Part shown: positions 28,507 to 37,285 of the stretch, one piece after another
How positions within the stretch are numbered: the stretch's first letter is position 1
Layout: each line of letters starts with the position of its first letter
NCBI RefSeq assembly: GCF_900111345.1
Contig: NZ_FOGY01000002.1
Span: 310,001-374,000 of the forward strand
Length of the DNA stretch: 64,000 bases
From: Psychrobacillus sp. OK032
GTDB lineage: Bacteria; Bacillota; Bacilli; Bacillales_A; Planococcaceae
Direction of reading: 5' to 3'
The notes under the pieces: generated by a model
The model's database searches: none
What the model saw: the letters and a program-made list of their open reading frames with translations, nothing else
Told to the model about the DNA's origin: nothing
Position numbers and translations under genes: made by a program

Positions 28507-28950
28507 ATGTTGACAAAAATTAAAAATACTGAAGGTTTAACATTAATTGAAGTATTAGCTTCCATCGTGCTTCTATCAATTGTCATCATCTCGTTTATTT
28601 CTATATTCCCGCAAATGACCTTGATGAATACTAAAACAGAAGATAATCTCCAAGCTGCAAATGTAGGAAAAGAACTACTTGTAGAGTTAAGGAATTATAA
28701 ATATGATGAGTTTAAACCTCAAGTTGAACATTTACTATCAACTATTGAAGGATTAGGACAAGAACCGAACACCAAAATATACATAGGACAATATAAAAGT
28801 GCTGATGTAAAAACCACATATGATGTAGTAATAACTTTATATACAACTCCCAATGTTATAGGACCTATACAAACTTTATTTAAATTTAAAATTGAAATCT
28901 TACAAGAGAATACTGTTTTAACAACAACTTATGGATACATAAAAAATTAG
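28507..28950 (+). CDS. Minor prepilin (PilV-like)
   Basis: A 147-residue prepilin. The leader MLTKIKNTEG is followed by LTLIEVLASIVLLSIVIISF with Glu5, then a small head domain without cysteine. Such short heads are typical of minor pilins that start the fibre. It is first of three plus-strand genes that diverge from pilB. The start ATG has AAGGGTG upstream. Its specific class (PilV- or PilW-like) is a guess. Confidence 0.85.
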   Translation: MLTKIKNTEGLTLIEVLASIVLLSIVIISFISIFPQMTLMNTKTEDNLQAANVGKELLVELRNYKYDEFKPQVEHLLSTIEGLGQEPNTKIYIGQYKSADVKTTYDVVITLYTTPNVIGPIQTLFKFKIEILQENTVLTTTYGYIKN

Positions 28951-28974
28951 AGAGTAACTTAGAGGTGATAGTTA

Positions 28975-29391
28975 ATGAGAATAAAATCGAATGAAAGAGG
29001 ATTTACACTTCTAGAACTATTATCCACCCTAGTACTATTTTCCATATTCGCAGTAATAATATGGAGTTTCTTCTTTCAATCAATAAAGTTCAATGATGTA
29101 GAAATTTCAAAGAATCAATTGCAGCAAGAGGCAAATTTGATTGTGAATACGATACAACAAGTACACACAACGTCTAGCAAGTACACAATCAGTACCAACA
29201 CTTCCGAGACATCATTAACAATTTCAAATAATCAAACTGAGATTACTTTCGATAAAAATAACGTTCAATATAATTTATATGGTTCAGAAATTCTCCCAAA
29301 CGGAGATTATCATTTATTTTTAACACTTACTTCAACGCAAAATTCTTCTGTAAACTTTATAACAGAGACTACATTTAGTAAGTTACGATAA
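28975..29391 (+). CDS. Minor prepilin (PilW/GspJ-like)
   Basis: A 138-residue prepilin. The leader MRIKSNERG is followed by FTLLELLSTLVLFSIFAVII with Glu5, then a Ser/Thr/Asn-rich head (SKNQLQQEANLIVNTIQQ, then beta segments) resembling PilW/GspJ-type minor pilins. It lies 24 bp after the first minor pilin and 18 bp before the third. The head is short, and AT-rich codon use resembles the flanking genes of this cluster. Confidence 0.85.
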   Translation: MRIKSNERGFTLLELLSTLVLFSIFAVIIWSFFFQSIKFNDVEISKNQLQQEANLIVNTIQQVHTTSSKYTISTNTSETSLTISNNQTEITFDKNNVQYNLYGSEILPNGDYHLFLTLTSTQNSSVNFITETTFSKLR

Positions 29392-29409
29392 GGAGTGGAA
29401 TTAAAATAT

Positions 29410-30954
29410 ATGAGAAAAATAAGAAATGAAAAAGGCTACACTCTCTTGCTTACACTTATACTTATTTTCATTATTGTTTCACTTTTTTCTACTTTTGCAT
29501 TTGCGGCTATAACCCAGCAAAAACAAGTAGAATTAACAGATGATAACTATGAAGTAGTTGCAATAGCGGAAATGGGTGTAGAATATTACCGGGCTGAGAT
29601 ATTGAACTTAATTGAATTTTATAGAAAGAAAACAGAAGAAGAAGTAAAACAAGTTGAAGAAGATGATGAGTTTACTGATACTGAAAAACACAATAAAATA
29701 TTGGCAATTAACGCAAAAAATATTTTAGAACTAAGATCAATGGTTCTTGGATTACATACTCCAGAACCTACGGATAAAACAATATTGGAAAAAGAGAACT
29801 CGAAATATTTTAACCTATTAGAGGGACCTGCATTTACTGGGGCAGATTCTTCAGAATTAATCATTAAAGTAAAAGGTAATCTTTTAGATAAAAGTAAAAC
29901 AATATCAGCTAAATTTAATTTTCCTACGAATTTAGTAACCTCTTCACCAATTACAGGTGATGGAACAGGTAACGGAAATGATAATGGATCAGGCAGTTCT
30001 AAAAATGGACATTTAGTACAACCACCTGACTTCACTAAAACAGTTCCTAACCCCTTCCCGCCATTAGGAGTCTCTTTATGTCCTGATCAATCGAACAAAA
30101 TAAACAAATTGAAGTGTTATACAAATTATTTACCAGATTTTAATGGTTTTCAGGAAACAACGGTCTATTACACCGGCTCAAAAGTCTCGAGTCCAGTTGA
30201 TAATGAAAATTTTAAAAACTCGTTTATATATACAAAAGGTAACTTTGAAATTGGTAACTTCAATAAATCGAAAGACGTTTCTTTCTTTATTAATGGAACA
30301 GGGAGTTTTGGTACTATAGAGAGTAACGGGGATGTTTATATTCAAACAAATGCTGATAGTTCTTTCTCAAATATTAAAATAAAAAAAGACCTCAGTATCT
30401 TTTTAAATGGATTTGGTACATTCAGTACAATAGATTCAGATAAAAATATTCCAGATAAAAAAGAAGGCTTAATCTTATATGCAAAAGGTGCTTCTTTCAT
30501 GAGTATAAATCAACTTGAAAACAGCACTTTAGAAATAGTTGGAATAACAAATTTTAAACAAGCTTCTTCTTTTATTAACAGTAAAATCCATAGTACAGGA
30601 GAAGTTACAGCAAGCCAATTAAAATTTTCAGATTCCCAAGCCTATTTTGATAGCCATATCAATCAAAACCAGACATTTGAAGTGAAAGATTCTTCCAAAG
30701 TTTGTATAAGAAGTACTTACTCTTTAGGAGAAGTAGCAATTGACTCATCTAGTAATTTATATATACTAAAAGGAAATATAGGAACTTATAAACTTCAGAA
30801 TTCAAAGAAAGAACCTATATTTCTTTCTTTAGATGAATTTGAAAAAGTCTGTACAATTCCCGGAGGCTCTAGTTCAAATGGACCCGTCTATGAGCATATT
30901 ATTACCCCTACTCCTTCTGTAGATGACTTTACACAAGATATCAGATACCACTAA
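29410..30954 (+). CDS. PilX-like minor prepilin with large repeat-rich C-terminal domain
   Basis: A 514-residue protein. The leader MRKIRNEKG is followed by YTLLLTLILIFIIVSLFSTF: a prepilin-type stem but with Leu where Glu5 is usual, as in the PilX/GspK class. The stem helix region continues to about residue 110 with a Lys/Glu-rich coiled segment. A Gly/Asn/Ser linker (GDGTGNGNDNGSGSSKNG, about 183-200) leads to a C-terminal domain (about 225-490) of short beta-type repeats such as FFINGTGSFGTIESNGD and IFLNGFGTFSTIDSD. This looks like a beta-solenoid exposed at the pilus tip; function as adhesin is inference. The start is uncertain: a GTG at 29395 is also open. Confidence 0.78.
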   Translation: MRKIRNEKGYTLLLTLILIFIIVSLFSTFAFAAITQQKQVELTDDNYEVVAIAEMGVEYYRAEILNLIEFYRKKTEEEVKQVEEDDEFTDTEKHNKILAINAKNILELRSMVLGLHTPEPTDKTILEKENSKYFNLLEGPAFTGADSSELIIKVKGNLLDKSKTISAKFNFPTNLVTSSPITGDGTGNGNDNGSGSSKNGHLVQPPDFTKTVPNPFPPLGVSLCPDQSNKINKLKCYTNYLPDFNGFQETTVYYTGSKVSSPVDNENFKNSFIYTKGNFEIGNFNKSKDVSFFINGTGSFGTIESNGDVYIQTNADSSFSNIKIKKDLSIFLNGFGTFSTIDSDKNIPDKKEGLILYAKGASFMSINQLENSTLEIVGITNFKQASSFINSKIHSTGEVTASQLKFSDSQAYFDSHINQNQTFEVKDSSKVCIRSTYSLGEVAIDSSSNLYILKGNIGTYKLQNSKKEPIFLSLDEFEKVCTIPGGSSSNGPVYEHIITPTPSVDDFTQDIRYH

Positions 30955-30961
30955 AATATTT

Positions 30962-30999
30962 AAGAGGAAGTAACAAGTTTTATCCCTGTACTTCCTCTT
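30962..30999 (+). terminator. Terminator after minor pilin operon
   Basis: AAGAGGAAGTA (30962-30972) pairs with TACTTCCTCTT (30989-30999), followed by a T run on the plus strand. It ends the three-gene minor pilin transcript and nearly touches the convergent VanW-like gene. Confidence 0.9.
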
Positions 31000-31001
31000 T
31001 T

Positions 31002-32276
31002 TCATTTCCCTACATATCCATCCCCATACTCCGGATCCACTTCCTCATACCCCCTATCTTCCGTCACAGTAGTAGGTAGAGTCACAGAGGAATTATTCCC
31101 ACCCGAATTATTACCTTCGCTCGAGTCTAGTAGTTTCTCATTAAACTTATACCAAACTTCATGAACAGGTAAATAGGAATCTAACGAAATGTCATATGTT
31201 TTCCAAGGTGAGTCGTGCAATAAAACAACTCTCTTCACTCTTGCTTGAGTCCCATTTTTCCCTGGAACCTTTCTTTCTTGCTGATCCAGCTCGATAGGTC
31301 GAATAATTACACGTGGAGTAAGCTCCTTTTGTTCATCGATAGTCGCCAAAACTTCTATAGGCGATGCTTGGCTATAAATAGAAATGGTTAGTTTATTTCC
31401 TTCCATTGTGGATTGAATGGAAATGGAATGTCCATATTCATTTTTCAAAACGAGATCATGATTCCCGTCTATAAATGCTTCAAAACCAACTTCTCTTTTA
31501 TACTGATTACCCGTAGTAACATGTCGCTCCACTATGGAAAATGGGCTATTCAACGCGGTCTTGTATAAGAGAGAAGCTATTTCATTTTGAAATTGGGCAT
31601 TATATAAGCCTTCTGTATCTGTTTGAAATAGTTCGTTCAGTGAAAAGAGCAGATCTGTACCCACTTCTAGATCGTCATGTTTCTTTATCCAACTTAATGC
31701 ACCAAAGGATGTTTCATCTAAAGTAAACGATTCACTTGCAATCAATTTACTATCATTATTGGGTTCTTTGAAGTATTGAGTCATATGAATTGGATTCGCG
31801 AGTGACTGTAATGTAGATGCTTGTCCTAAAATATCATCTTGTAAACGAATCTCATCTATTAAGTCTGTATACCCTTGTAATCCGAGCTTTGCAAAACTTG
31901 CATCCCATTTTTCTTTATTTAACTCTACTAACAAAGGATTTTGCTCACCTGATATTGCTTGTTGGATAGATTCCTCTATTAAAAAGTCTATAATATCTCC
32001 AGTGAAAGTACTTTCTTCGAAAATAAACTGAAGAGAAGTATTTTGTTCGAGTGCCCAAGTTGTAGTTTTTTGTGAAACTAATTGCGCAGCTTGTTCTTTC
32101 GATAAACCATCAATTGCAATCGGTCCAATCCAAGTGTTAGCATCAAAATAATTAGAATTATTTTCTCCATTTGTGATTGCATTTGCCACTTTGTAGACGC
32201 CAAATGTCAAAATAAATAACAACACACTAGATATGGTTACAAGAAGTATAAATTGAAGACTATTCTTTTGTTCCAT
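31002..32276 (-). CDS. VanW-like extracellular protein
   Basis: A 424-residue protein with an N-terminal signal anchor (about 8-30, FILLVTISSVLLFILTFGVY). A peptidoglycan-binding-like segment follows (WIGPIAIDGLSKEQAAQLVS), then a region matching the VanW core (LYKTALNSPFSIVERHVTTG, DLVLKNEYGHSISIQS). The C-terminus is Ser/Gly-rich then acidic. VanW-family proteins occur in some vancomycin-resistance clusters and widely in Bacillota; their role is unknown. The start at 32276 has GGAG 8 nt upstream; a longer frame exists. It overlaps the previous gene's end by 17 bp and is convergent with the minor pilin genes. Confidence 0.7.
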   Translation of the reverse strand: MEQKNSLQFILLVTISSVLLFILTFGVYKVANAITNGENNSNYFDANTWIGPIAIDGLSKEQAAQLVSQKTTTWALEQNTSLQFIFEESTFTGDIIDFLIEESIQQAISGEQNPLLVELNKEKWDASFAKLGLQGYTDLIDEIRLQDDILGQASTLQSLANPIHMTQYFKEPNNDSKLIASESFTLDETSFGALSWIKKHDDLEVGTDLLFSLNELFQTDTEGLYNAQFQNEIASLLYKTALNSPFSIVERHVTTGNQYKREVGFEAFIDGNHDLVLKNEYGHSISIQSTMEGNKLTISIYSQASPIEVLATIDEQKELTPRVIIRPIELDQQERKVPGKNGTQARVKRVVLLHDSPWKTYDISLDSYLPVHEVWYKFNEKLLDSSEGNNSGGNNSSVTLPTTVTEDRGYEEVDPEYGDGYVGK

Positions 32277-33174
32277 TAACATCACTCCGTTGTTTATTGA
32301 AATAAATAGAAGACAAATCTTCAAATTCCATATCTATCTCTTTTCTTCCTGGCTCATCAAAGGTTATCGGTAGATTTTCTAAGTCTGATTTTTCTGGTTC
32401 TTCTTCATCAATATGCATTGCTGTTTGTTCTTCCGATTTCTCATTTTCAAACAATGCATCCAGCCTGCGTGATAACCATTCATCTGATAATTCCTCTGAA
32501 TCATCTAATAGAATGGGTTTTGGTTTTGGTTTTTCTTTTACTATTTTTTCAATTGTTTCGTGTGGATAATCCATATTCGTAGCGGCTACATCACCTGAAA
32601 GATTATCATATTCAAATTCTGGAGTGATCAGCTCCATGTTTCCAACTTTCTGTATTGGTGGGATAACTAAATCTAATCCCACCACTTCTATTACTTTTTC
32701 ATTTAACGATTTAGTATTCGGATCAACTTTTGCTTCAGCTTCTAATTGATGTGATAATTGCATTTCTTCATTTGTATCGTCTATTTGAGGAATAATAGTT
32801 TCCGGTAATATAGGAGCAGGCTTTATGTACAATGGACTCTTCTCTTCTTCAAATATCGTTCGTGCATTTGGATTTTCCATTTGTTTAATGATTTTATGGA
32901 AACTTCTAGTTGGGACTGGTTCTAATTGTTTTTCATTGATGAACCACTCTCGCTTTTTTCCTACTAAAATAGCAGTAGATAAAAGAATTCCGATGAAAAA
33001 TAATATACCTAGCCAAATAGATAATGTTTGCGTAGTTATGTATGAAAATAAAAGAGCTAATCCCGAAATACCTACCCCAATTATTAGAGGTTTTTTTTCA
33101 TAGGGGATTGGTATTAGGAGAATGAGTAACATGACAATGATTAGACTGGCTACGATTGAAATAGTAAATAGCAT
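32260..33174 (-). CDS. Unknown membrane protein with acidic cytoplasmic tail
   Basis: A 304-residue protein I do not recognise. The first 75 residues form three hydrophobic helices (LFTISIVASLIIVMLLILLI; PLIIGVGISGLALLFSYIT; LSIWLGILFFIGILLSTAIL). The remaining 230 residues are charged and acidic, with Pro-rich stretches (KEKPKPKPILLDDSEELSDE) and probably little fixed structure. The start at 33174 has AGGGGG upstream and is preferred over a frame beginning at 33249. It is coupled to the VanW-like gene and lies between the minor pilin and GGDEF genes, so a role in the pilus or envelope is possible but unproven. Confidence 0.7.
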   Translation of the reverse strand: MLFTISIVASLIIVMLLILLIPIPYEKKPLIIGVGISGLALLFSYITTQTLSIWLGILFFIGILLSTAILVGKKREWFINEKQLEPVPTRSFHKIIKQMENPNARTIFEEEKSPLYIKPAPILPETIIPQIDDTNEEMQLSHQLEAEAKVDPNTKSLNEKVIEVVGLDLVIPPIQKVGNMELITPEFEYDNLSGDVAATNMDYPHETIEKIVKEKPKPKPILLDDSEELSDEWLSRRLDALFENEKSEEQTAMHIDEEEPEKSDLENLPITFDEPGRKEIDMEFEDLSSIYFNKQRSDVNGTKE

Positions 33175-33243
33175 ACAAATCCCCCCTACACGTCTTATTA
33201 TACATGGAAAGCATTCAATAACGAATAATAAAGATAAAAAAAA

Positions 33244-33271
33244 TGCCAATTAGAACTTAGTCTAATTGGCA
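33244..33271 (-). terminator. Terminator after the GGDEF gene
   Basis: TGCCAATTAGA pairs with TCTAATTGGCA (33244-33254 with 33261-33271) around a 6-nt loop, followed by T8 on the minus strand. Confidence 0.9.
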
Positions 33272-33289
33272 CTGATTCACTATCTAAAG

Positions 33290-34993
33290 TTATTTAACAT
33301 ACTCCGCAACCCGATTCCTACCTGCCTGCTTCGCTCCAGTATACAACGCTCGATCCGCATTTCGAAGAAGCGCCACCCCTTCATCACTATCTTCAGGTGC
33401 GGAGGAAACACCGATACTTGCCGTAATGAAAATGATCTTCTCGCTAGCAGATTGCTCCAAATCCGATTGGACGATAAATGGTGTTTGCTCTATTTTTCGA
33501 CGAAGTTGTTCCGCGATATGGAGCGCTTCTGTTTTCGTATAATTTGGAAGTAAGATGACAAATTCTTCTCCACCATATCTTGCAACGGTACCGCTACTTC
33601 CTATTTCCCTCTTAATAATTTGGGCAAACTCTTGCAAGATAAGATTACCGCTATGATGTCCAAACGTATCATTGACTTCCTTGAATTTATCGATATCCAT
33701 CATAATTAATGACAAGGTACTATATTGACCAAGTGATAATTTTTCCATATCCGATTCTAATTGCTGATCTAGGTATCGATAATTATGCAATTTCGTTAAT
33801 TCACATCGTTCACTTTTAGCGACTGCATCTCTTACATATTTTGCTTTTTCCACGGAAACCGCAAAATATGAACATAGTAAATGGACGATTTTAAGTTGAT
33901 ATGCTTCAAAAGAGTATTTATTGCGAGATGCTAATACTAAGACACCTTCTATTTTTTTGTTACGATAAACTGGTACACACATGACACTTTGCATCTCTAA
34001 ACTTAGAAAAGGAGGTCTTATATGAATCCATTCACTTTGCTTATTGTATAATGTTGGAATTCCTTTTTCGTAAACAATTCCTGCTAGGCTCTGTTCAAGC
34101 TCTTCATGTGCAAAGTGTAGGTCTTTGTTTTCTCCGTCTTCAATGGCACGTAAAATCTCGAAACTTCCATATAAATCATCAACTATATAAGCAGCATCCA
34201 TCGGAAACATGTTGGCAATTCTTTCGATAAACATATCGATAATCTCTTTGCTTGTCATCCGCTCCGCCAATTCATGTCCGAATTCACTAGCTTTGTTTAA
34301 ATCACTATTCACTTTTTCAGAATCACTATATAGTCTTATTAGTAAGGTAATCAGTATAAAGGGGACCCCAAGCAGCCATAAAGCGATAGTACCAACATAA
34401 CTTTGAAGAAAATATAAGCTTATACCAAAAGGTAAAGTCATGAGTAATCCTAAAACATCCCACCCAAAATCTTTCGTAAAAAATTTTGGCATATGCCCCG
34501 TGAGCACTTCTCTAAAATATAAAAATAAATGATTAAAAAGAGTGTATAAAAGAGCATAAATAGAACCGTAAATTAATACATCCTTCACGACTAACGATCC
34601 TAATTCAAATCCAAGAACATGTACAACCGTTCCACATATAATAGAGACTAAAAAAAACATAAAGGAACTATAAACAATTCGGTACGCATTCTCACGATTC
34701 GTTTTCATATGATAAGCAATTGGTATTAAACATAATTGCATGACTAGTAATTCCGCAAACATTCCATAATTCAAATAGATTACTAATGTAACCCACTGCA
34801 CAAGAAGCATCGTAGTTCCAGAAATATAAAACGGAAAGATGGTAGTAAGTAACGCCAAAACGATTAATAGAGACAAAGTACCCCAATCGATTTGCCGTAT
34901 CGGTGCGTATTGGTAAGCTAAATATGTCCCAAGGGGTACCACTAATAGCCATAATATATAAATATTCTTTTTCGCCTTATCCGAAATATTCAT
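33290..34993 (-). CDS. Membrane GAF-GGDEF diguanylate cyclase
   Basis: A 567-residue protein. The N-terminal half has about six to seven transmembrane helices (to about residue 220). A GAF domain (about 245-390, with MQSVMCVPVYRNKKIEGVLV) and a C-terminal GGDEF domain (about 400-565) with active-site ARYGGEEFVILLP follow. It should make c-di-GMP from GTP. The residues before the GGEEF motif (IGSSGTVARYGG) lack the RxxD inhibitory site, so product inhibition may be absent. The start at 34993 is chosen; a GTG 15 bp upstream lies within the ribosome binding site. It lies near the pilus locus, where PilB carries a c-di-GMP-binding-type domain. Confidence 0.9.
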   Translation of the reverse strand: MNISDKAKKNIYILWLLVVPLGTYLAYQYAPIRQIDWGTLSLLIVLALLTTIFPFYISGTTMLLVQWVTLVIYLNYGMFAELLVMQLCLIPIAYHMKTNRENAYRIVYSSFMFFLVSIICGTVVHVLGFELGSLVVKDVLIYGSIYALLYTLFNHLFLYFREVLTGHMPKFFTKDFGWDVLGLLMTLPFGISLYFLQSYVGTIALWLLGVPFILITLLIRLYSDSEKVNSDLNKASEFGHELAERMTSKEIIDMFIERIANMFPMDAAYIVDDLYGSFEILRAIEDGENKDLHFAHEELEQSLAGIVYEKGIPTLYNKQSEWIHIRPPFLSLEMQSVMCVPVYRNKKIEGVLVLASRNKYSFEAYQLKIVHLLCSYFAVSVEKAKYVRDAVAKSERCELTKLHNYRYLDQQLESDMEKLSLGQYSTLSLIMMDIDKFKEVNDTFGHHSGNLILQEFAQIIKREIGSSGTVARYGGEEFVILLPNYTKTEALHIAEQLRRKIEQTPFIVQSDLEQSASEKIIFITASIGVSSAPEDSDEGVALLRNADRALYTGAKQAGRNRVAEYVK

Positions 34994-35094
34994 AGAACTA
35001 TTTTCCACCTCGTTAGTATATTTTAACTAATCCAAATAGCATACCTTTTAATTACATATAATTGTACCACGGAATTTATAGAATATTTAAATTA

Positions 35095-36327
35095 CTATTT
35101 AACTATTTTTGTTCTTAATTCTGTAATGAAATATAATGATCCTGTGACAATAGTTATATCCGAATTAGCATTATTCTTAAAATGGATTTTACTTATATCT
35201 TTAGTAATGCTTTTTTCATTGTGCAAACAGTGTTTATATAAAATGGAAGCAGGTAGGGCTCGTTCATGATTAAAATTTACAAACCGAAAAGAGGATGCAA
35301 CTTCCTCTAATTTTCTTAACATATACAAATAATCTTTATCTTTTAATATGCCAACGATAAAGTGGATATTTTTGTTCGGAAATACATCTTTAATCGTTTC
35401 TACTAACGCATCTATACTTGCTTCATTATGAGCACCATCAAAATAAACAGTATCATCCACTTTTTCCATTCTACCTAATAAACTTGCTTTTCTTACTGCA
35501 TGTTGAACAATACTTTCCTTTAACGGAACCCCACTTTCTATTAGTGCAGTAATTGCTAGGGCCATATTGGATAATTGATGCTTTCCTAACATTTGAGGAT
35601 GCAAATCTTTGAATGTAGCTTTTCCAAATGTATACGTATTTTCTTGTATAAAAAAGTTTTTTTCAAATTCCAGGATTTGCGCATTTTGTTCTTTCCCAAC
35701 TTGATAAACAACATTTCTTGCCCGTTCTGAAAGTGCACCTATTATTAATTTGCTATTTGCTTTTATTATCCCTGCTTTATGCCAACTTATTTTTTCGATT
35801 GTATCTCCTAAGAAACTTGTATGATCAATGGATATACTAGGAATCACTGCGATAGATCGTTCCATAACATTGGTACTATCCAATCTCCCTCCCATGCCCG
35901 TCTCGATAAAAACTAGATCTAATTGTATTCCTTCAAAAACTAGAAATGCAACAACCGTTAATAATTCAAAATCAGTTAACATCCCACTTAGTCCTGCCTC
36001 TTGCATTTTTCGGAATGCCTCGTCCATCTGTTGCTCCGTTACATTTTGTCCATTAAGTTGGATCTGATCATGTACATCCACTATACTTGGCGAAGTAAAA
36101 GTTCCATAAGAAAGACCATGTTCTTTGGCAAGCGTACTTAAAAAGGCAATGGTAGAACCTTTTCCATTTGTACCAGCCACATGAATAACCCGATGCTTAT
36201 TTTGTGGATTTCCGAGTTTTCCTAATGCTTTTTGTATAGACTCTAGTCCCGGTTTTATCACTGTTTCACTTTCTATATTCCACTTTTTTTTGTACATATT
36301 AAAATTTGTTATTTCCACGTACCTCAC
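35095..36327 (-). CDS. folC: Folylpolyglutamate synthase / dihydrofolate synthase
   Basis: A 410-residue Mur-ligase-family enzyme that adds glutamate to folates. The ATP loop HVAGTNGKGSTIAF is at about residues 49-62, with FTSPSIVDVHDQIQLNG, IETGMGGRLDSTNV and YFDGAHNEASIDAL following. In B. subtilis it lies between comC and valS, as here, though the pilus genes and an ATP-grasp pair have been inserted on either side. The N-terminal start is uncertain; the GTG at 36327 is given, and later starts at 36318 or 36297 are possible. Confidence 0.95.
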   Translation of the reverse strand: MRYVEITNFNMYKKKWNIESETVIKPGLESIQKALGKLGNPQNKHRVIHVAGTNGKGSTIAFLSTLAKEHGLSYGTFTSPSIVDVHDQIQLNGQNVTEQQMDEAFRKMQEAGLSGMLTDFELLTVVAFLVFEGIQLDLVFIETGMGGRLDSTNVMERSIAVIPSISIDHTSFLGDTIEKISWHKAGIIKANSKLIIGALSERARNVVYQVGKEQNAQILEFEKNFFIQENTYTFGKATFKDLHPQMLGKHQLSNMALAITALIESGVPLKESIVQHAVRKASLLGRMEKVDDTVYFDGAHNEASIDALVETIKDVFPNKNIHFIVGILKDKDYLYMLRKLEEVASSFRFVNFNHERALPASILYKHCLHNEKSITKDISKIHFKNNANSDITIVTGSLYFITELRTKIVK

Positions 36328-36406
36328 CCTACTTTCGCCTTTGTTCTTTTCGTGCTAAACTTCTTATGAACACTATTATAACACGCAATCGAAGGGGTCT
36401 TTCATT

Positions 36407-37285
36407 ATGCAAACATGTTGGATTGTATACAACGGTAGTCTTACTCATGATAAATTTATCGACCAAGCGCTCCTCCTTCAAGAAGCAGCGGAAAAACAAG
36501 GAATCGAAGCTACATTAGTGAAAAACTATGAGCTGCTTATGAATGTCCAGCAATATTTACCAACAAGACCCGATTTTGTCGTCTTTCTTGATAAAGATAT
36601 ATTGCTTGCGAAATATTTAAAAAATCAAGGTATACCTGTTTTTAATGATCCGAGTGTCATTGAGATTTGTGACAATAAAGCACAGCAATATATCGCTTTA
36701 GCTCAAGCGCATGTACCAATGCCCATAACGATTGTTGCACCGAAAGTGTATCCCGATTTTTCGATTATGCATACAGGTTATTATGAACAAGTTATTGAAA
36801 CATTAAAGCTTCCTATGATTATAAAAGAAGCACATGGATCATTTGGAATGCGTGTATATTTAATCGAAACAAGAGAACAATTTTACGAGAAAGTAGAAGA
36901 GCTTAGAGGGATTGAATACGTATTTCAACAATTTATCGAGAATAGTCGTGGACGTGATATACGGGTAAATGTTGTGGGCCGACAAGTTGTGGCTTGCATG
37001 CATCGCCATTCTGAAACAGACTTCCGTGCTAATATAACCAATGGCGGGACTGCTTCTCCCATTATATTGACAGAAAGACAAAAAGAAGTAGCTATTCAAG
37101 CTGCTGATGCATTAAATGCTGAATTTGCAGGTGTCGATTTATTATTCGGGGATGATGAAGAGCCTTTAGTATGTGAAGTAAATGGAGTTGCGCATATCCG
37201 CAATATCTACAATGTGACCGGTATCAATGTAGGAGACTATATGATTAGTTATATACTTTCTAAAGTTGGAGCGGTTACGATATGA
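36407..37285 (+). CDS. RimK-type ATP-grasp ligase, first of pair
   Basis: A 292-residue ATP-grasp protein. The preATP-grasp part spans about 1-95. The ATP-binding region has LPMIIKEAHGSFGMRVYL, VFQQFIENSRGRDIRVNVVG and RANITNGGTA, signature segments of RimK-type carboxylate-amine ligases. The Mg site is EVNGVAHIRNIYNVTGINV. Enzymes of this class join amino acids or peptides by an acyl-phosphate intermediate; the substrate here is unknown. It overlaps the second ligase gene by 4 bp and is divergent from folC. Confidence 0.85.
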   Translation: MQTCWIVYNGSLTHDKFIDQALLLQEAAEKQGIEATLVKNYELLMNVQQYLPTRPDFVVFLDKDILLAKYLKNQGIPVFNDPSVIEICDNKAQQYIALAQAHVPMPITIVAPKVYPDFSIMHTGYYEQVIETLKLPMIIKEAHGSFGMRVYLIETREQFYEKVEELRGIEYVFQQFIENSRGRDIRVNVVGRQVVACMHRHSETDFRANITNGGTASPIILTERQKEVAIQAADALNAEFAGVDLLFGDDEEPLVCEVNGVAHIRNIYNVTGINVGDYMISYILSKVGAVTI

